Assembly (NCBI RefSeq): GCF_947179165.1 | Contig: NC_077245.1 | Coordinates: forward strand, 77,001-141,000 | Length of the DNA: 64,000 nucleotides | From: Solanum dulcamara | Taxonomy: Eukaryota > Streptophyta > Magnoliopsida > Solanales > Solanaceae | Direction of reading: 5' to 3' | In this document: positions 1-12,625 of the stretch, in pieces | Layout: every line of letters starts with the position of its first letter | How positions within the stretch are numbered: the stretch's first letter is position 1 | Translations under genes and position numbers: made by a program | The notes under the pieces: model-generated | The model's input: the letters and a program-made list of their open reading frames with translations, nothing else | Database searches by the model: none | What the model was told of the DNA's origin: nothing

Positions 1-136
1 GAACAACTCCATTAGCCCCAGAGGGGCTTTAGAGGGGATTAGGAGCATTTTATTGGCGACGCAATAGGAATTAGGCGATTTTGCCAGCTTTTCGTGTTTG
101 TTAGCCCACGGATTTTTTAGGTATCGAGGGTTCGGG

Positions 137-200
137 TCAAATTTTTTTGGATTCTTCCATATTAGCGTCATCAAAATTTCTTGGATTCTTCCATAGTAGC
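137..200 (+). repeat. Local ~30-bp duplication inside one satellite monomer
   Basis: The segment reading GGATTCTTCCATAKTAGCGTC occurs twice in quick succession (about 149-170 and 183-203), joined by a short linker. This lengthens this monomer and shifts its phase relative to its neighbours. It looks like replication slippage or unequal exchange. Confidence 0.7.
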
Positions 201-3200
201 GTCCGTAACAACCTAGGGAACGACTCTAGTAGCCCCGACGGTGCTTTAGAAGGGTTTAGGAGCATTTTATTGGCGACGCAATAGGAATTAAACAATTTCG
301 CCAGCTTTTCGTGTTTGTTAGCCAATGGATTTTTTAGGTGCCGGGGGTGCGGATCAAAATTTCTTAGATTCTTTCGTAGTAGCATCCTTAACAACCTAGA
401 AAACGAGTCTAGTAGCCCTGACGGCGCTTTAGAAGGTTTTAGGAGCATTTTATTGGCAACCCAATAAATATTAGGCGATTTTGCCAGTTTTTCGTGTGTT
501 AGCCCACAGATTTTTTAGGTGCCGGGGGTCCGGGTCGAAATTTCTTGGATTCTTCCATAGTAGCATTCGTAACAACCTGGAGAACGACTCCAGTAGCCCC
601 AAAGGCGCTTTAGAGGGAATTAGGAGCATTTTATTGGCGACGCAATAGGAATTAGGTGATTTTGCCAGCTTTTCATGTTTGTTAGCCCGCGGAGTTTTTA
701 GGTATCGGGGGTCCAGGTCGAATTTTTTTTGATTCTTCTATAGTAGCGTCCGTAACGACCTAGGAAACGACTTCAGTAGCCTCGACGAAGCTTTAGAAGG
801 GTTTAGGAGCATTTAATTAGCAACCTAATAGTAATTAGGATATTTTACTAGTTTTTCGAGTGTGTTAGCCCACTGATTTTTTAGGTGCCGGGGTCCGAAT
901 TGAATTTTAATGGATTCTTCTATAGTAGCGTCCGTAACGACCTAGGGAACGACTCCAGTAGCCCCGACAGCACTTTAAAAGGGTTTAGGACCATTTTATT
1001 AGCAACAAAATAAGAATTAAGCAATTTTCCTAGTTTTTCGTGTTTGTTAGCCCACAAATTATTAAGGTACTGGGGGTCCGGGTCGAAATTTCTTGGATTA
1101 TTCCATAGTAGCGTCCGTAACGACCTAGGAAACAATTGTAGTAGCCCTGACGGTGCTTTAGAAGGGTTTAGGAGCATTTTATTAGCAACGCAATAGTAAT
1201 TAGGATATTTTGCCAGTTTTCGTGTGTGTTAGCCCACAAATATTTTTTGGTGCCGGGGGTCCGGGTCGAATTTTATTGGATTCTTCCATAGTAGCGTCCG
1301 TAACGACCTAGGGAATGACTCCAGTAGCCCCAGCGGCGCTTTAGAAGGGTTTAAGAGCATTTTATTAGTGATGCAATAGGAATTAGGCGATTTTCACAGT
1401 AGTTCGTGTTTGTTAGCCCACACACTTTTAAGGTGTCGGGGGTCTGGGTCGAAATTTCTTGGATTATTCTACAATAGAGCCCGTAACGATCTAGGGAACG
1501 ACTTTAGTAGCCCCGGAGGCGCTTTAGAAAGGTGTGGGAGTATTTTATTGGCGACGCAATAGGAATTAGGCAATTTTGCCAGTTGTTTGTGTGTGCTAGC
1601 CCAAGGATTTTTTAGGTGCCGGGGGTACGGGTCGAATTTTCATTGATTCTTCCATAGTAGCGTCCACAACGACCTTGGGAACAACTCCAGTAGCCCCGGC
1701 ATTGCTTTAGAGGGGTTAAGGAGCATTTTATTGTCAACAAAATAGGAATTAGGCGATTTTGCCAGTTGTTCGTGTGTGTTAGCCCACAGATTTTTTAGGT
1801 GCCGGGGGTCCGGGTCAAATTTTGTTGAATTTTTCCATAGTAGCATCCGTAATGACCTAAGGAACGACTGCAGTAGCCCCGGAGGTGCTTTAGAAGGGTT
1901 TAGGAGCATTTTATTTGCAACGCAATAGGAATTAGGCGATTTTGTCAGTTTTTCGTGTGTATTAGCCAACGGATTTTTTAGGTGCCGAGGGTCCGGGTCA
2001 AAATTTATTGGATTCTTCCATAGTAGCATCTGTAACGACCTAAGGAACGACTCCAGTAGTACCGGCGGCGCTTTAGAAGGGTTTAGGAACATTTTATTGG
2101 CAACGAAATAGGAATTAGGCGATTTTGCCGGTTTTTCGTATGTGTTAGCCCACAGATTTTTTAGGTGCCGGGGGTCCGGATCGAAATTTCTTAGATTATT
2201 CCATAGTAGCGTCCGTAAAGACCTAGGGAACGACTCTAATATCCCCGACGGTGCTTTAGAAGGGTTTAGGAGCATTTTATTGGCGACGCAATTGGAATTA
2301 GGTAATTTTGCAAGTTTTTCGTGTTTGTTAGCCCACAGATTTTTTAGGTGCCGGGGGTCCAAGTCGAAATTTCTTGGATTCTTCCATAGTAGCGTCCGTA
2401 ACGACATAGGAAATGACTCTAGTAGCCCCAGCGGTGCTTTAGAAGGGTTTAGGAGCATTTTATTGGGAACCCAATAACTATTAAGCAATTTTCCAGTTTT
2501 TCGTGTGTGTTAGCCCACAGATTTTTTAGGTGCCAGGGGTCCGTGTCGAATTTTCATGGAATCTTCCGTAGTAGCGTTCGTAACGACCTAGGGTATGACT
2601 CTAGTAGCCCCGGTGGCGCTTTAAAGGGGTTTAGGAGCATTTTATTAGCAACGAAATAGGAATTGGGCGATTTTGCCAGTTTTTCATGTTTGTTAGCCCA
2701 CGGATTATTTAGGTGCCAGGGGTCACCGTTGAAATTTCTTGGATTCTTCTGTAGTAGCGCCCGTAACGATCTAGGGAACGACTCCAATAGCCCCGACGGC
2801 GCTTTAGAAGGGTTTGGGAGTATTTTATTGGTGACGCAATAGGAATTAGGCAATTTTGCCAGTTTTTCATGTATGTTAGCCTACAAATCTTTTTAGGTGT
2901 CGGGGGTCCAGGTCGAATTTTCATTGATTCTTCCATAGTAGCATCTGTAACGACCTGGGAAACAACTCCAGTAGCCCCAGCGGTGCTTTAGAGGGGTTTA
3001 GGAGCATTTTATTGGCAACAAAATCGGAATTAGGCGATTTTGCCAGTTGTTCGTATGTGTTAGCCCACATATTTTTTAGGTGCCGGGGGTCCGGGTCGAA
3101 TTTTGTTGGATTCTTCCATAGTAGCATTTGTAACGACCTAGGGAACGACTCCAGTAGCCCCGGAGGTGCTTTAGAAAGGTTTAGGAGCATTTTATTGGCA

Positions 3201-4599
3201 ACGCAATAGGAATTAGGCGATTTTGTCAGTTTTTCATGTGTATTAGCCAACGGATTTTTTAGGTGCCGAGGGTCTGGGTCGAAATTTATTGGATTCTTCC
3301 ATAGTAGCATACGTAACGACCTAGGGAACGACTCAAGTAGTACCGGCGGCGCTTTAGAAGGGTTTAAGAGCATTTTATTGGCAACGAAATAGAAATTAGG
3401 CAATTTTGCTAGTTTTTCGTGTGTGTTAGCCTATAGATTTTTTAGGTGTCGGGGTCCGGGTCGAATTTTCTAAGATTCTTCCATATTAGCATCCGTAACG
3501 ACCTGGAGAATGACTCCAGTAGCCCCAGAGGTGCTTTAGAGGGGATTAGGAGCATTTTATTGGCGACGCAATTGGAATTAGGTAATTTTGCCAGTTTTTC
3601 GTGTTTGTTAGTCCACAGATTTTTTAGGTGCTGGGGGTCCGAGTCGAAATTTCTTGGATTATTCCATATTAGCGTCCGTAACGACCCAGGGAACAATTGT
3701 AGTAGCCTTGACGGTGCTTTAGAAGGGTTTAGGAGCATTTTATTGGCAACCCAATAGCAATTAAGCAATTTTGCCAGTTTTTTGTGTGTGTTAGCCCACA
3801 GATTATTAAGGTACCGGGGATCCGAGTCAAATTTTGTTGGATTCTTCTATAGTAGCATCTGTAACGACCTAGGGAACGACTCCAGTAGCCCCAGCGGTGC
3901 TTTATAAGGGTTTATGAGCATTTTATTGGCAACGCAATAGTAATTAGGATATTTTGTCAGTTTTTCGTGTGTGTTAGCCCACAAATGTTTTTAGGTGCTG
4001 GGGTTCGAGTTGAACTTTCTTGGATTCTTCCATAGTAGCGTCCGTAACGACCTATGGAACGACTCCAGTAGCCCCGGCAGCGCTTTAGAAGGGTTTAGGA
4101 GCATTTTATTGGCAACAAAATAGGAAATAGGCGATTTTGCCAGTTTTTCGTATGTGTTAGCCCAAGGATTTTTAGGTGCTGGGGGTCCGGGTCGAATTTT
4201 CTTGGATTATTCCATAGTAGAATCCGTAACGACCTAGGGAACGACTCCAGTTGCCCCGGCGGTGCTTTAGAAGGGTTTAGGAGTATTTTATTGGTGATGC
4301 AATAGAATTAGGCGATTTTGCCACTTTTTCGTGTTGTTAGCCCACAGATCTTTTAGGTGTCGGGGGTCCGGGTCGAATTTTCTTGGATTCTTGCATAGTA
4401 GCATCCGTAACGACCTAGGAAACAACTCTTGTAGCCCATAGGTGCTTTAGAAGGAATGAGGAGCATTTTATTGGCGACGCAATAGAAATTAGGCAATTTT
4501 GCTAGTTTTTCGTGTTTGTTAGCCCACAGAATTTTTAGGTGCTAGGGGTCCGGATCGAAATTTCTTGGATTCTTCCATAGTAGTGTCCGTAACGACCTA

Positions 4600-4640
4600 G
4601 GGAACGACTTTAGTTCATGACGACCTGGGGTACAACTCCA
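4600..4640 (+). repeat. Chimeric junction between two satellite monomers
   Basis: After the box GACCTAGGGAACGACTTTAG the sequence returns at about 4615 to the same part of the monomer (GACGACCTGGGGTACAACTC) instead of moving on to TAGCCCC. The array therefore holds a very short partial unit here, a footprint of unequal recombination. Confidence 0.65.
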
Positions 4641-6039
4641 GTAGCCCCGGCGGCGCTTTAGAGGGGTTTAAGAGCATTTTATTGGCAACGAAATAGGAAT
4701 TAAGCGATTTTGCCAGTTTTTCGTGTTTGTTAGCCCATGGATTTTTTAGGTGCCTAGGGTCACCGTCGAAATTTCTTGGATTCTTCCATAGTAGCATCCG
4801 TAACGATCTAGGGAATGACTCCAGCAGCCCCGGTGGCATTTTAGAAGGGTGTGGGAGTACTTTATTGGCGACACAATAGGTATTAGGCAATTTTACATGT
4901 TTTTCGTGTGTGTTAGCCTACACTTTTTTTAGGCGCCCGGGGTCTGGGTCGAATTTTTATTGATTCTTCCATAGTAGCGTCCGTAACGACCTGGGGAACG
5001 ACTACAGTAGCCCTGACGGTGCTTTAGAGGAATTTAGGAGCATTTTATTAGCAACAAAATAGGAATTAGGCAATTTTGCCAGTTGTCCGTGTGCGTTAGC
5101 CCACAGATCTTTTAGGTTCCGGAGATTCGGGTTGAATTTTCTTGGAGTCTTCCGTAGTAGCATCCGTAAATACCTAGTGAATGACTCTAGTAGCCCCGGC
5201 GGTGCTTTAGAAGGGTTTAGAAGCATTTTATTGTCAATGCAATAGGAATTAGACGATTTTCTCAGTTTTTCATGTGTATTAGCTAACAGATTTTTTAGGT
5301 GCCGAGGGTCCAAGTTGAAATTTATTGGATTCTTCTATAGTAGAATCTGTAACGACCTAGGGAACGACTCAAGTAGTATTGGCGGCGCTTTAGAAGGGTT
5401 TAGGAGCATTTTATTGGCAACGAAATAGGAATTAGGCGATTTTGCCAGTTTTTTGTGTGTGTTAGCCCACAGATTTTTTAGGTGCACCCACTGATATTTT
5501 TAGGTACCGGGGGTTCGGGTCGAATTTTCTTGGATTATTGCATAGTAGTGTCTGTAACGACCTACGGAACGACTCTAGTAGCCTCGACGATGCTTTAGAA
5601 GGGTTTAGGAGCATTTTATTGGAAACCCAATAGGAATTAGGCCATTTTGTTACTTTTTCGTGTGTGTTAGCCAACGAATTTTTTAGGTGCCGGGGGTCCA
5701 GGTCGAATTTTCTTGGATTCATTCATACTAGCGTCCTTAATGACCTAGGGAACGACTTTAGTTGCACCGGCGGTGCTTTAGAAGGGTTTAGGTGCATTTT
5801 ATTGGCAATGAAATAGGAATTAGGCAATTTTGCCAGTTTTTTGTCTGTGTTAGCGCACAGATTTTTTAGGTGCCGGGAGTTCGGGTCGAAATTTCTTGGA
5901 TTTTTCCATATTAGCATCTGTAACGATCTGGGGAACGACTCAAGTAGCCCAGAGGCGCTTTAAAGGGGATTAGGAGCATTTTATTGGCGATGCAATAGGA
6001 ATTAGGCGATTTTGCTAGCTTTTCGTGTTTGTTAGCCCA

Positions 6040-6085
6040 CAGATTTTTTAGGTATCGGGGGCCAATAGTAGCATCCATAATGACC
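6040..6085 (+). repeat. Satellite monomer with ~27-bp internal deletion
   Basis: The box GGTATCGGGGG runs directly into CCAATAGTAGCATCC. The usual GGTCGAATTTTCTTGGATTC stretch between them is missing. Confidence 0.7.
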
Positions 6086-9000
6086 TGGGAAATGACTCCA
6101 ATAGCCTCGACGGCGCTTTAGAAGGGCTTAGGAGCATTTAATTGGCAACCTAATAGTAATTAGGACATTTTACCAATTTTTCGTGTGTGTTAGCCCACTG
6201 ATTTTTTTAGGTGCCGGGTGTCTGGGTCAAAATTTCTTGGATTCTTCCATAGTAGCATCCGTAACGACCTAAGGAACGACTCCAGTAGTCCCGGCGGCGC
6301 TTTAGAAGGGTTTAGGAGCATTTTATTGGCAACAAAATAGGAATTAGGCGATTTTGCCAGTTTTTCGTATGTGTTAGCCCACAATTGTTTTAGGTACCGG
6401 GGGTCCGGATCGAAATTTCTTGGATTCTTCCATAGTAGCGTCCATAATGACCTAGGGAACAATTGTAGTAGCCCCGACGGTGCTTTAGAAGGGTTTAGGA
6501 GCATTTTATTGGCAACCCAATAGGAATTAAGCAATTTTGCCAATTTTTCGTGTTTGTTAGCCCACAGATTTTTTAGGTGTCGGGGGTCCGGGTCGAATTT
6601 TCTTGTATTCTTCCATACTAGCATCCGTAACGACCTAGGGAACGACTACAGTAGCCTCGGCGACGCTTTAAAGGGGTTTAGGAGCATTTTATTGGCTACG
6701 AAATAGGTATTAGGTAATTTTGCCAATTTTTTGTGTGTTAGCCCACGGATTTTTTAGGTGTTGGGGGTTCAGTTTGAATTTCATTGGATTATTCCATAGT
6801 AGCATCCGTAATGACCTAGGGTATGACTCCAGTAGCCCCTACGGTTCTTTAGAGGGATTTAGGAGTATTTTATTTGCGATGTAATAAAAATTAGGCGATT
6901 TTGCCAGTTTTTTGTGTGTGTTAACCCAAAGAATTTTTAGGTGCCAGGGGTTCAGGTCGAATTTTCTTAGATTCTTCCATAGTAGCATCTGTAACGACCT
7001 AGAGAACGACTTTAGTAGCCCCGACGACGCTTTTGAAGGGTTTAGGAGCATTTTATTGGCAACCCAATAAGAATTAAGTAATTTTGCCAGTTTTTCATGT
7101 GTGTTAGCCCACGAATATTTTTAGGTCTCGAGGGTAAGGGTCGAATTTTCATGGATTCTTCCATATTAGCGGTTGTAACGACCTGGGGAATGACTCCAGT
7201 AGCCCCAGAGGCGCTTTAGAGGGCATTAGGAGCATTTTATTGGCGACGCAATAGGAATTAGGCGATTTTGCCAACTTTTCGTGTTTGTTAGCCCATAGAT
7301 TTTTTAGGTGTCGGGGGTCCGGGTCGAAATTTCTTGGATTCTTCCATACTAGCATCCGTAACAACCTAGGAAACGACTCTAGTAGCCCCGACGGTGCTTT
7401 AGAAGGGTTTAGGAGCATTTTATTGGCGACACAATAGGAATTAAGCGATTTCGCCAGTTTTTCGTGTTTGTTAGCCCACAGATTTTTTAGGTGCCGGGGA
7501 TGCGGGTCGAAATTTCTTGAATTCTTCCATAGTAGCATCCATAACGACCTAGGAAATGAATCTAGTAGCCCTGACGGCGCTTTAGAAGGTTTTAGGAGCA
7601 TTTTATTGGCAACCCAATAGATATTAGGCAATTTTGCCAGTTTTTCATATGTGTTAGCCCACAGATTTTTTAGGTGCCGGGGGTCCGGGTCGAAATTTAT
7701 TGGATTATGCCATAGTAGAGTCCGTAACAACCTGGGGAACGACTTTAGTAACCCCAGAGGCGCTTTAGAGTAGATTAGGAGCATTTTATTGGCGACGCAA
7801 TAGGAATTAGGCAATTTTGCCAGTTTTTCATGTTTGTTAGCCCACAGATTTTTTAGGTGCCGAGGGTCCGGGTCGAAATTTCTTGGATTCTTCCATAGTA
7901 GCGTCCGTAACGACCTAGGGAACGACTTTAGTAACCCCGACGGTGCTTTTGAAGAGTTTAGGAGCATTTTATTGGCAACCCAATAGGAATTAAGCAATTT
8001 TGCCAGTTTTTCATGTGTGTTAGCCCACAGATTGTTTTAGGTGCCGAGGGTGCGGGTTGAATTTTAATGGATTCTTTCATAGTAGCATCCATAACGACCT
8101 AGGGAACGACTCCAGTAGCCCCGGCAGCGCTTTAAAGGGGTTTAGGAGCATTTTATTAGCAACGAAATAGGAATTAAGCGATTTTCCCAGTTTTTCGTGT
8201 TTGGTAGCCCATAGATTTTTTAGATGTCGGGGGTCACCGTCGAAATTTCTTGGATTCTTCTATAGTAGCGTACGTAACGACCTAGGGAACGACTCCAGTA
8301 GCCCCGGGGGCGCTTCAGAAGGGTTTGAGAGTATTTTATTGGCGATGCAATAGGAATTAGGCAATTTTACCAGTTTTTCGTGTGTGTTAGACCACAGATT
8401 TTTTTGATGTCGGGGGTCCGGGTCAAATTTTCATGGATTATTTCATAGTAGCATCGGTAATGACCTAGGGAACGACTCTAGTAGCCCCAGTGGTGCTTTA
8501 TAAGGGTTTATGAGCATTTTATTGGCAACGCAATAGTAATTAGGACATTTTGCCATTTTTCATGTGTGTTAGCCCACAAATATTTTAAGGTGCTGGGGGT
8601 CCGGGTCGAATTTTCTTGAATTCTTCCATAGTAGCGTCCGTAGAGACCTAGGAAATGACTCCAGTAGCCCCGGCGGAGCTTTAGAAGGGTTTATGAGCAT
8701 TTTATTAGCAACGAAATAGAAAATAGGCAATTTCGCCAGTTTTTCGTATGTGCTAGCCCAAGGACTTTTTAGGTGCCGGGGGTCCGGGTCGAATTTTCTT
8801 GGATTCTTCCATAGTAGCGTCCGTAAAGACCTAGGGAACGACTCCAGTTGCCCTGGCGGTGCTTTAGAATGGTTTAGGAGTATTTTATTAGCGATGCAAT
8901 AGTAATAGGTGATTTTGCCAGTAGTTCGTGTTTGTTAGCCCACAGATTTTTTAGGTGTCGGGGGTCCGGGTCAAATTTCTTGGATTCTTCTAAAATAGCA

Positions 9001-12000
9001 TCGGTAATGACCTAGGGAACGAGTCTAGTAGCCCCAACGGCGCTTTAGAAAGGTTTAGGAGCATTTTGTTGGCAACCCAATAGGAATTAAGCAATTTTGC
9101 CAGTTTTTCGTGTGTGTTAGCCCATAGATGTTTTAGGTGCCGGGGGTCCGTGTCGAATTTTCATAGTTTCTTCCATAATAGCATTCGTAATGACCTGGGG
9201 TATGACTCCAGTAGCCTCGATGGCGCTTTAGAGGGGTTTAGGAGCATTTCATTGGCAACGAAATAGGAATTAGGCGATTTTGCCAGTTTTTCGTTTTTGT
9301 TAGCCCACGGATTTTTTAGGTGTCGGGGCTCACCATCGAAATTTCTTGGATTCTTCTATAGTAGCGTCCGTAACGATCTAGGGAACGACTCCAGTAGCCC
9401 CAGAGGTGCTTTAAAAGGTTTTGCGAGTATTTTATTGGCGACGAAATAGGAATTAGGCAATTTGCGAGTTTTTCGTATGTGTTAGCCCACTGATTTTTTT
9501 AGGTACCAGGGGTCCGGGTTGAATTTTCTTGGATTCTTGCATAGTAGAATCCGTAACAACCTAGGGAACGACTCCAGTAGCCCGGGCGGTGCTTTAGAAG
9601 GGTTTGAGAGTATTTTATTGGCGACACAATAGGAATTAGGCAATTTTGCCAGTTTTCCGTGTGTGTTAGCCCACTGGTTTTTTTAGGTAGCGGGGGTCCG
9701 GGTTGAATTTTCTTAGATTCTTGCATTGTAGCGTCCGTAACGACCTAGGTAACGACTCCAGTAGCCCCGGCGATGCTTTAGAGGGGTTTAGGAGCATTTT
9801 ATTGGCAACGCAATAGGAATTAGGCAATTTTGCCAGTTTTTCGTGTTTGTTAGCCCATTGAATATTTTAGGTATCAGGGGCACGGGTCGAATATTCTTGT
9901 ATGCTTGCATAGTAGCATCCATAACGACCTAGGAAACGACTCCAGTAGTACCGACGGCGCTTTAGAAGGGTTTAGCAGCATTTTATTGGCAATCTAATAG
10001 GAATTAGGCAATTTTGCCAGTTTTTCGTGTGTTTTAGCCTACTGATTTTTTTAGGTACCGCGGGTCCGAGTCAAATTTTCTTGGATTCTTGTATAGTAGC
10101 ATTCGTAACGACCTAGGGAACGACTCTAGTAGCCCCGGCGGTGCTTTAGAAGGGTTTAAGAGCATTTTATTGGCGACGCAATAGGAATTAGACAATTTTA
10201 CCAGTTTTTCGTATGTGTTAGCCCACAGATTTTTTAGGTACCGGGGGTACGAGTCGAATTTTCTTGGATTATTCCATAATAGCGTCCGTAACGACCTAGG
10301 GAATGACTCCAGTAGCCCCGGCGGTGCTTTAGAAGGGTTTAGGAGCATTTTATTGGCGACGCAATAGGAATTAGGCAATTTTGCCAGTTTTTCGTGTGTG
10401 AGCCCACAGATTTTTTAGGTGCCAGGGGTACGAGTCGAATTTTATTGGATTCTTATATAGTAGCATCCGTAACGACCTAGGGAACGACTCCAGTAGCACC
10501 GACGGTGCTTTAGAAGGGTTTAGGAGCATTTTATTGGCAACGAAATAGGAATTAGGCGATTTGACCAATTTTTCGTGTGTGTTAGCCCACAGATGTTTTA
10601 GGTGCCGGGGGTATGGGTCGAATTTTCTTGGATTCTTCCATATTACCATCCGTAACGACCTGGGGAACGACTATAGTAGCCACAAAGGTGCTTTAGAGGG
10701 CATTAGGAGCATTTTATTGGCGACGCAATAGTAATTAGGCAATTTTGCCAGCTTTTCGTGTTTGTTAGCCCACAGATTTTTTAGGTATCGGGGGTCCGGG
10801 TCGAAATTTTCTGGATTCTTCCATAATAGCATCCGTAAAGACCTAGGACACAACTCTAGTAGCCTTGACGGCGCTTTAGAAGGGTTTAGGAGCATTTAAT
10901 TGGCAACCTAATAGTAATTAGGACATTTTGCCAGTTTTTCATGTGTGTTAGCCCACTGATTGTTTTAGCTGCCGGGGTCCGAGTTGAATTTTAATGATTT
11001 CTTCCATTGTAGCGTCCGTAACGACCTAGGGAACGACTCCAGTAGCCCCGGCAGCGCTTTAAAGGGGTTTAGGAGCATTTTATTAGCAATGAAATAGGAA
11101 TTAGGCGATTTTGCCAGTTTTTCGTGTTTGATAGCCCACGGATTTTTTAGGTGCCGGGGGTCACCATCGAAATTTCTTGGATTCTTCCATAGTAGCGTCC
11201 GTAACAACTTAGGGAACGACTCCAATAGCCCCGGTGGTGCTTCAGAAGGGTTTGGGAGTATTTTATTTGAGACGCAATAGGAATTAGGCGATTTTGCCAG
11301 TTTTTCGTGTGTGTTATCCCACCGATTATTAAGGTACCGGAGGTCGAATTTTGTTGGATTCTTTCATAGTAGCATCGGTAACGACCTAGGGAACGACTCC
11401 AGTAGCCCCGACGGTGCTTTATAAGGGTTTATGAGCATTTTATTGGCAACGCAATAGTAATTAGGACATTTTGTCAGTTTTTCGTGTGTGTTAGCCCACA
11501 AATATTTTTAGGTGCCGGGGGTCCGGGTTGAAATTTCTTGGATTCTTACATAGTAGCGTCCGTAACAACCTAGGGAACGACTCCAGTAGCCCCAGCGGCG
11601 CTTTAGAAGGGTTTAGGAGCATTTTATTGGCAACAAATTAGGAAATAGGCGATTTTGCCTGTTTTTCGTATGTGCTAGCCCAAGGATTTTTTAGGTGCCG
11701 GGGGTCCGGGTCGTATTTTCTTGGATTCTTCTATAGTAGCATCCGTAACGACCTAGGGAACTACTCCAGTTGCCTTGGTGGTGCTTTAGAAGGGTTTAGG
11801 AGTATTTTATTGGTGATGCAATAGAATTAGGCGATTTTGCCAGTTTTTCGTGGTGTTAGCCCACAGATTTTTTAGGTGTCGGGGTTCCGGGTCGAAATTT
11901 CTTGGATTCTTCCATAGTAGCATCCGTAACAACCTAGGGAACGACTCTAGTAGCCCCAACAGCGCTTTAGAAGGGTTTAGGAGCATTTTGTTGGCAACCC

Positions 12001-12324
12001 AATAGGAATTAGGCAATTTTACCAGTTTTCCGTGTGTGTTAGCCCACAAATTTTTAGGTGCTGGGGGTCCGTGTCGAATTTTCATGGATACTTCCATATT
12101 AGCATTCGTAACGACCTGGGGTATGACTCTAGTAGCCCCGTTGGTGCTTTAGAAGGGTTTAGGAGCATTTTATTGGCGACGCAATAGGAATTAGGCAATT
12201 TTGCCACTTTTTCGTGTGTGTTAGCCCACAGATTTTTTAGGTGCCGAGGGTACGGGTCGAATTTTCTTGGATTCTTGCATAGTAGCGTCCGTAACGACCT
12301 AGGGAATGACTCCAGAAGCCCCGG

Positions 12325-12360
12325 CGGTGCTTTATATGGGTTAACCCACAGATACTTTTT
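12325..12360 (+). repeat. Satellite monomer lacking ~70 bp
   Basis: The sequence jumps from GGTGCTTTATATGGGTT to AACCCACAGATAC, losing the AGCATTTTATTGG to GTTTTTCGTG part. The join lies at a short GTT, which is shared by both source sites and suggests a microhomology-guided deletion. Confidence 0.7.
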
Positions 12361-12579
12361 GTGCCGGGGGTCTGGGTCGAATTTTATTTGATTATTCAAT
12401 AGTATCATCCGTAACGACTTAGGAAAGACTCCAGTTGCCCCGGCGGCGCTTTAGAAGGATTTATGAGCATTTTATTGGCGATGCAATTAGGAAATTTTGT
12501 CAGTTTTTCGTGTGTATTAGCCCACAGATGTTTTAGGTATAGGGAGTCCGGGCCGAATTTTCTTTGATTCTTCCATAGT

Positions 12580-12625
12580 AGCGTCTGTAACGACCTAGAA
12601 ATTAGGCAATTTTGCCAGTTTTTCG
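12580..12625 (+). repeat. Satellite monomer lacking ~85 bp
   Basis: GTCTGTAACGACCTAG is followed directly by AAATTAGGCAATTTTGCC. The CCAGTAGCCCC to GACGCAATAGG portion is absent. Confidence 0.7.
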
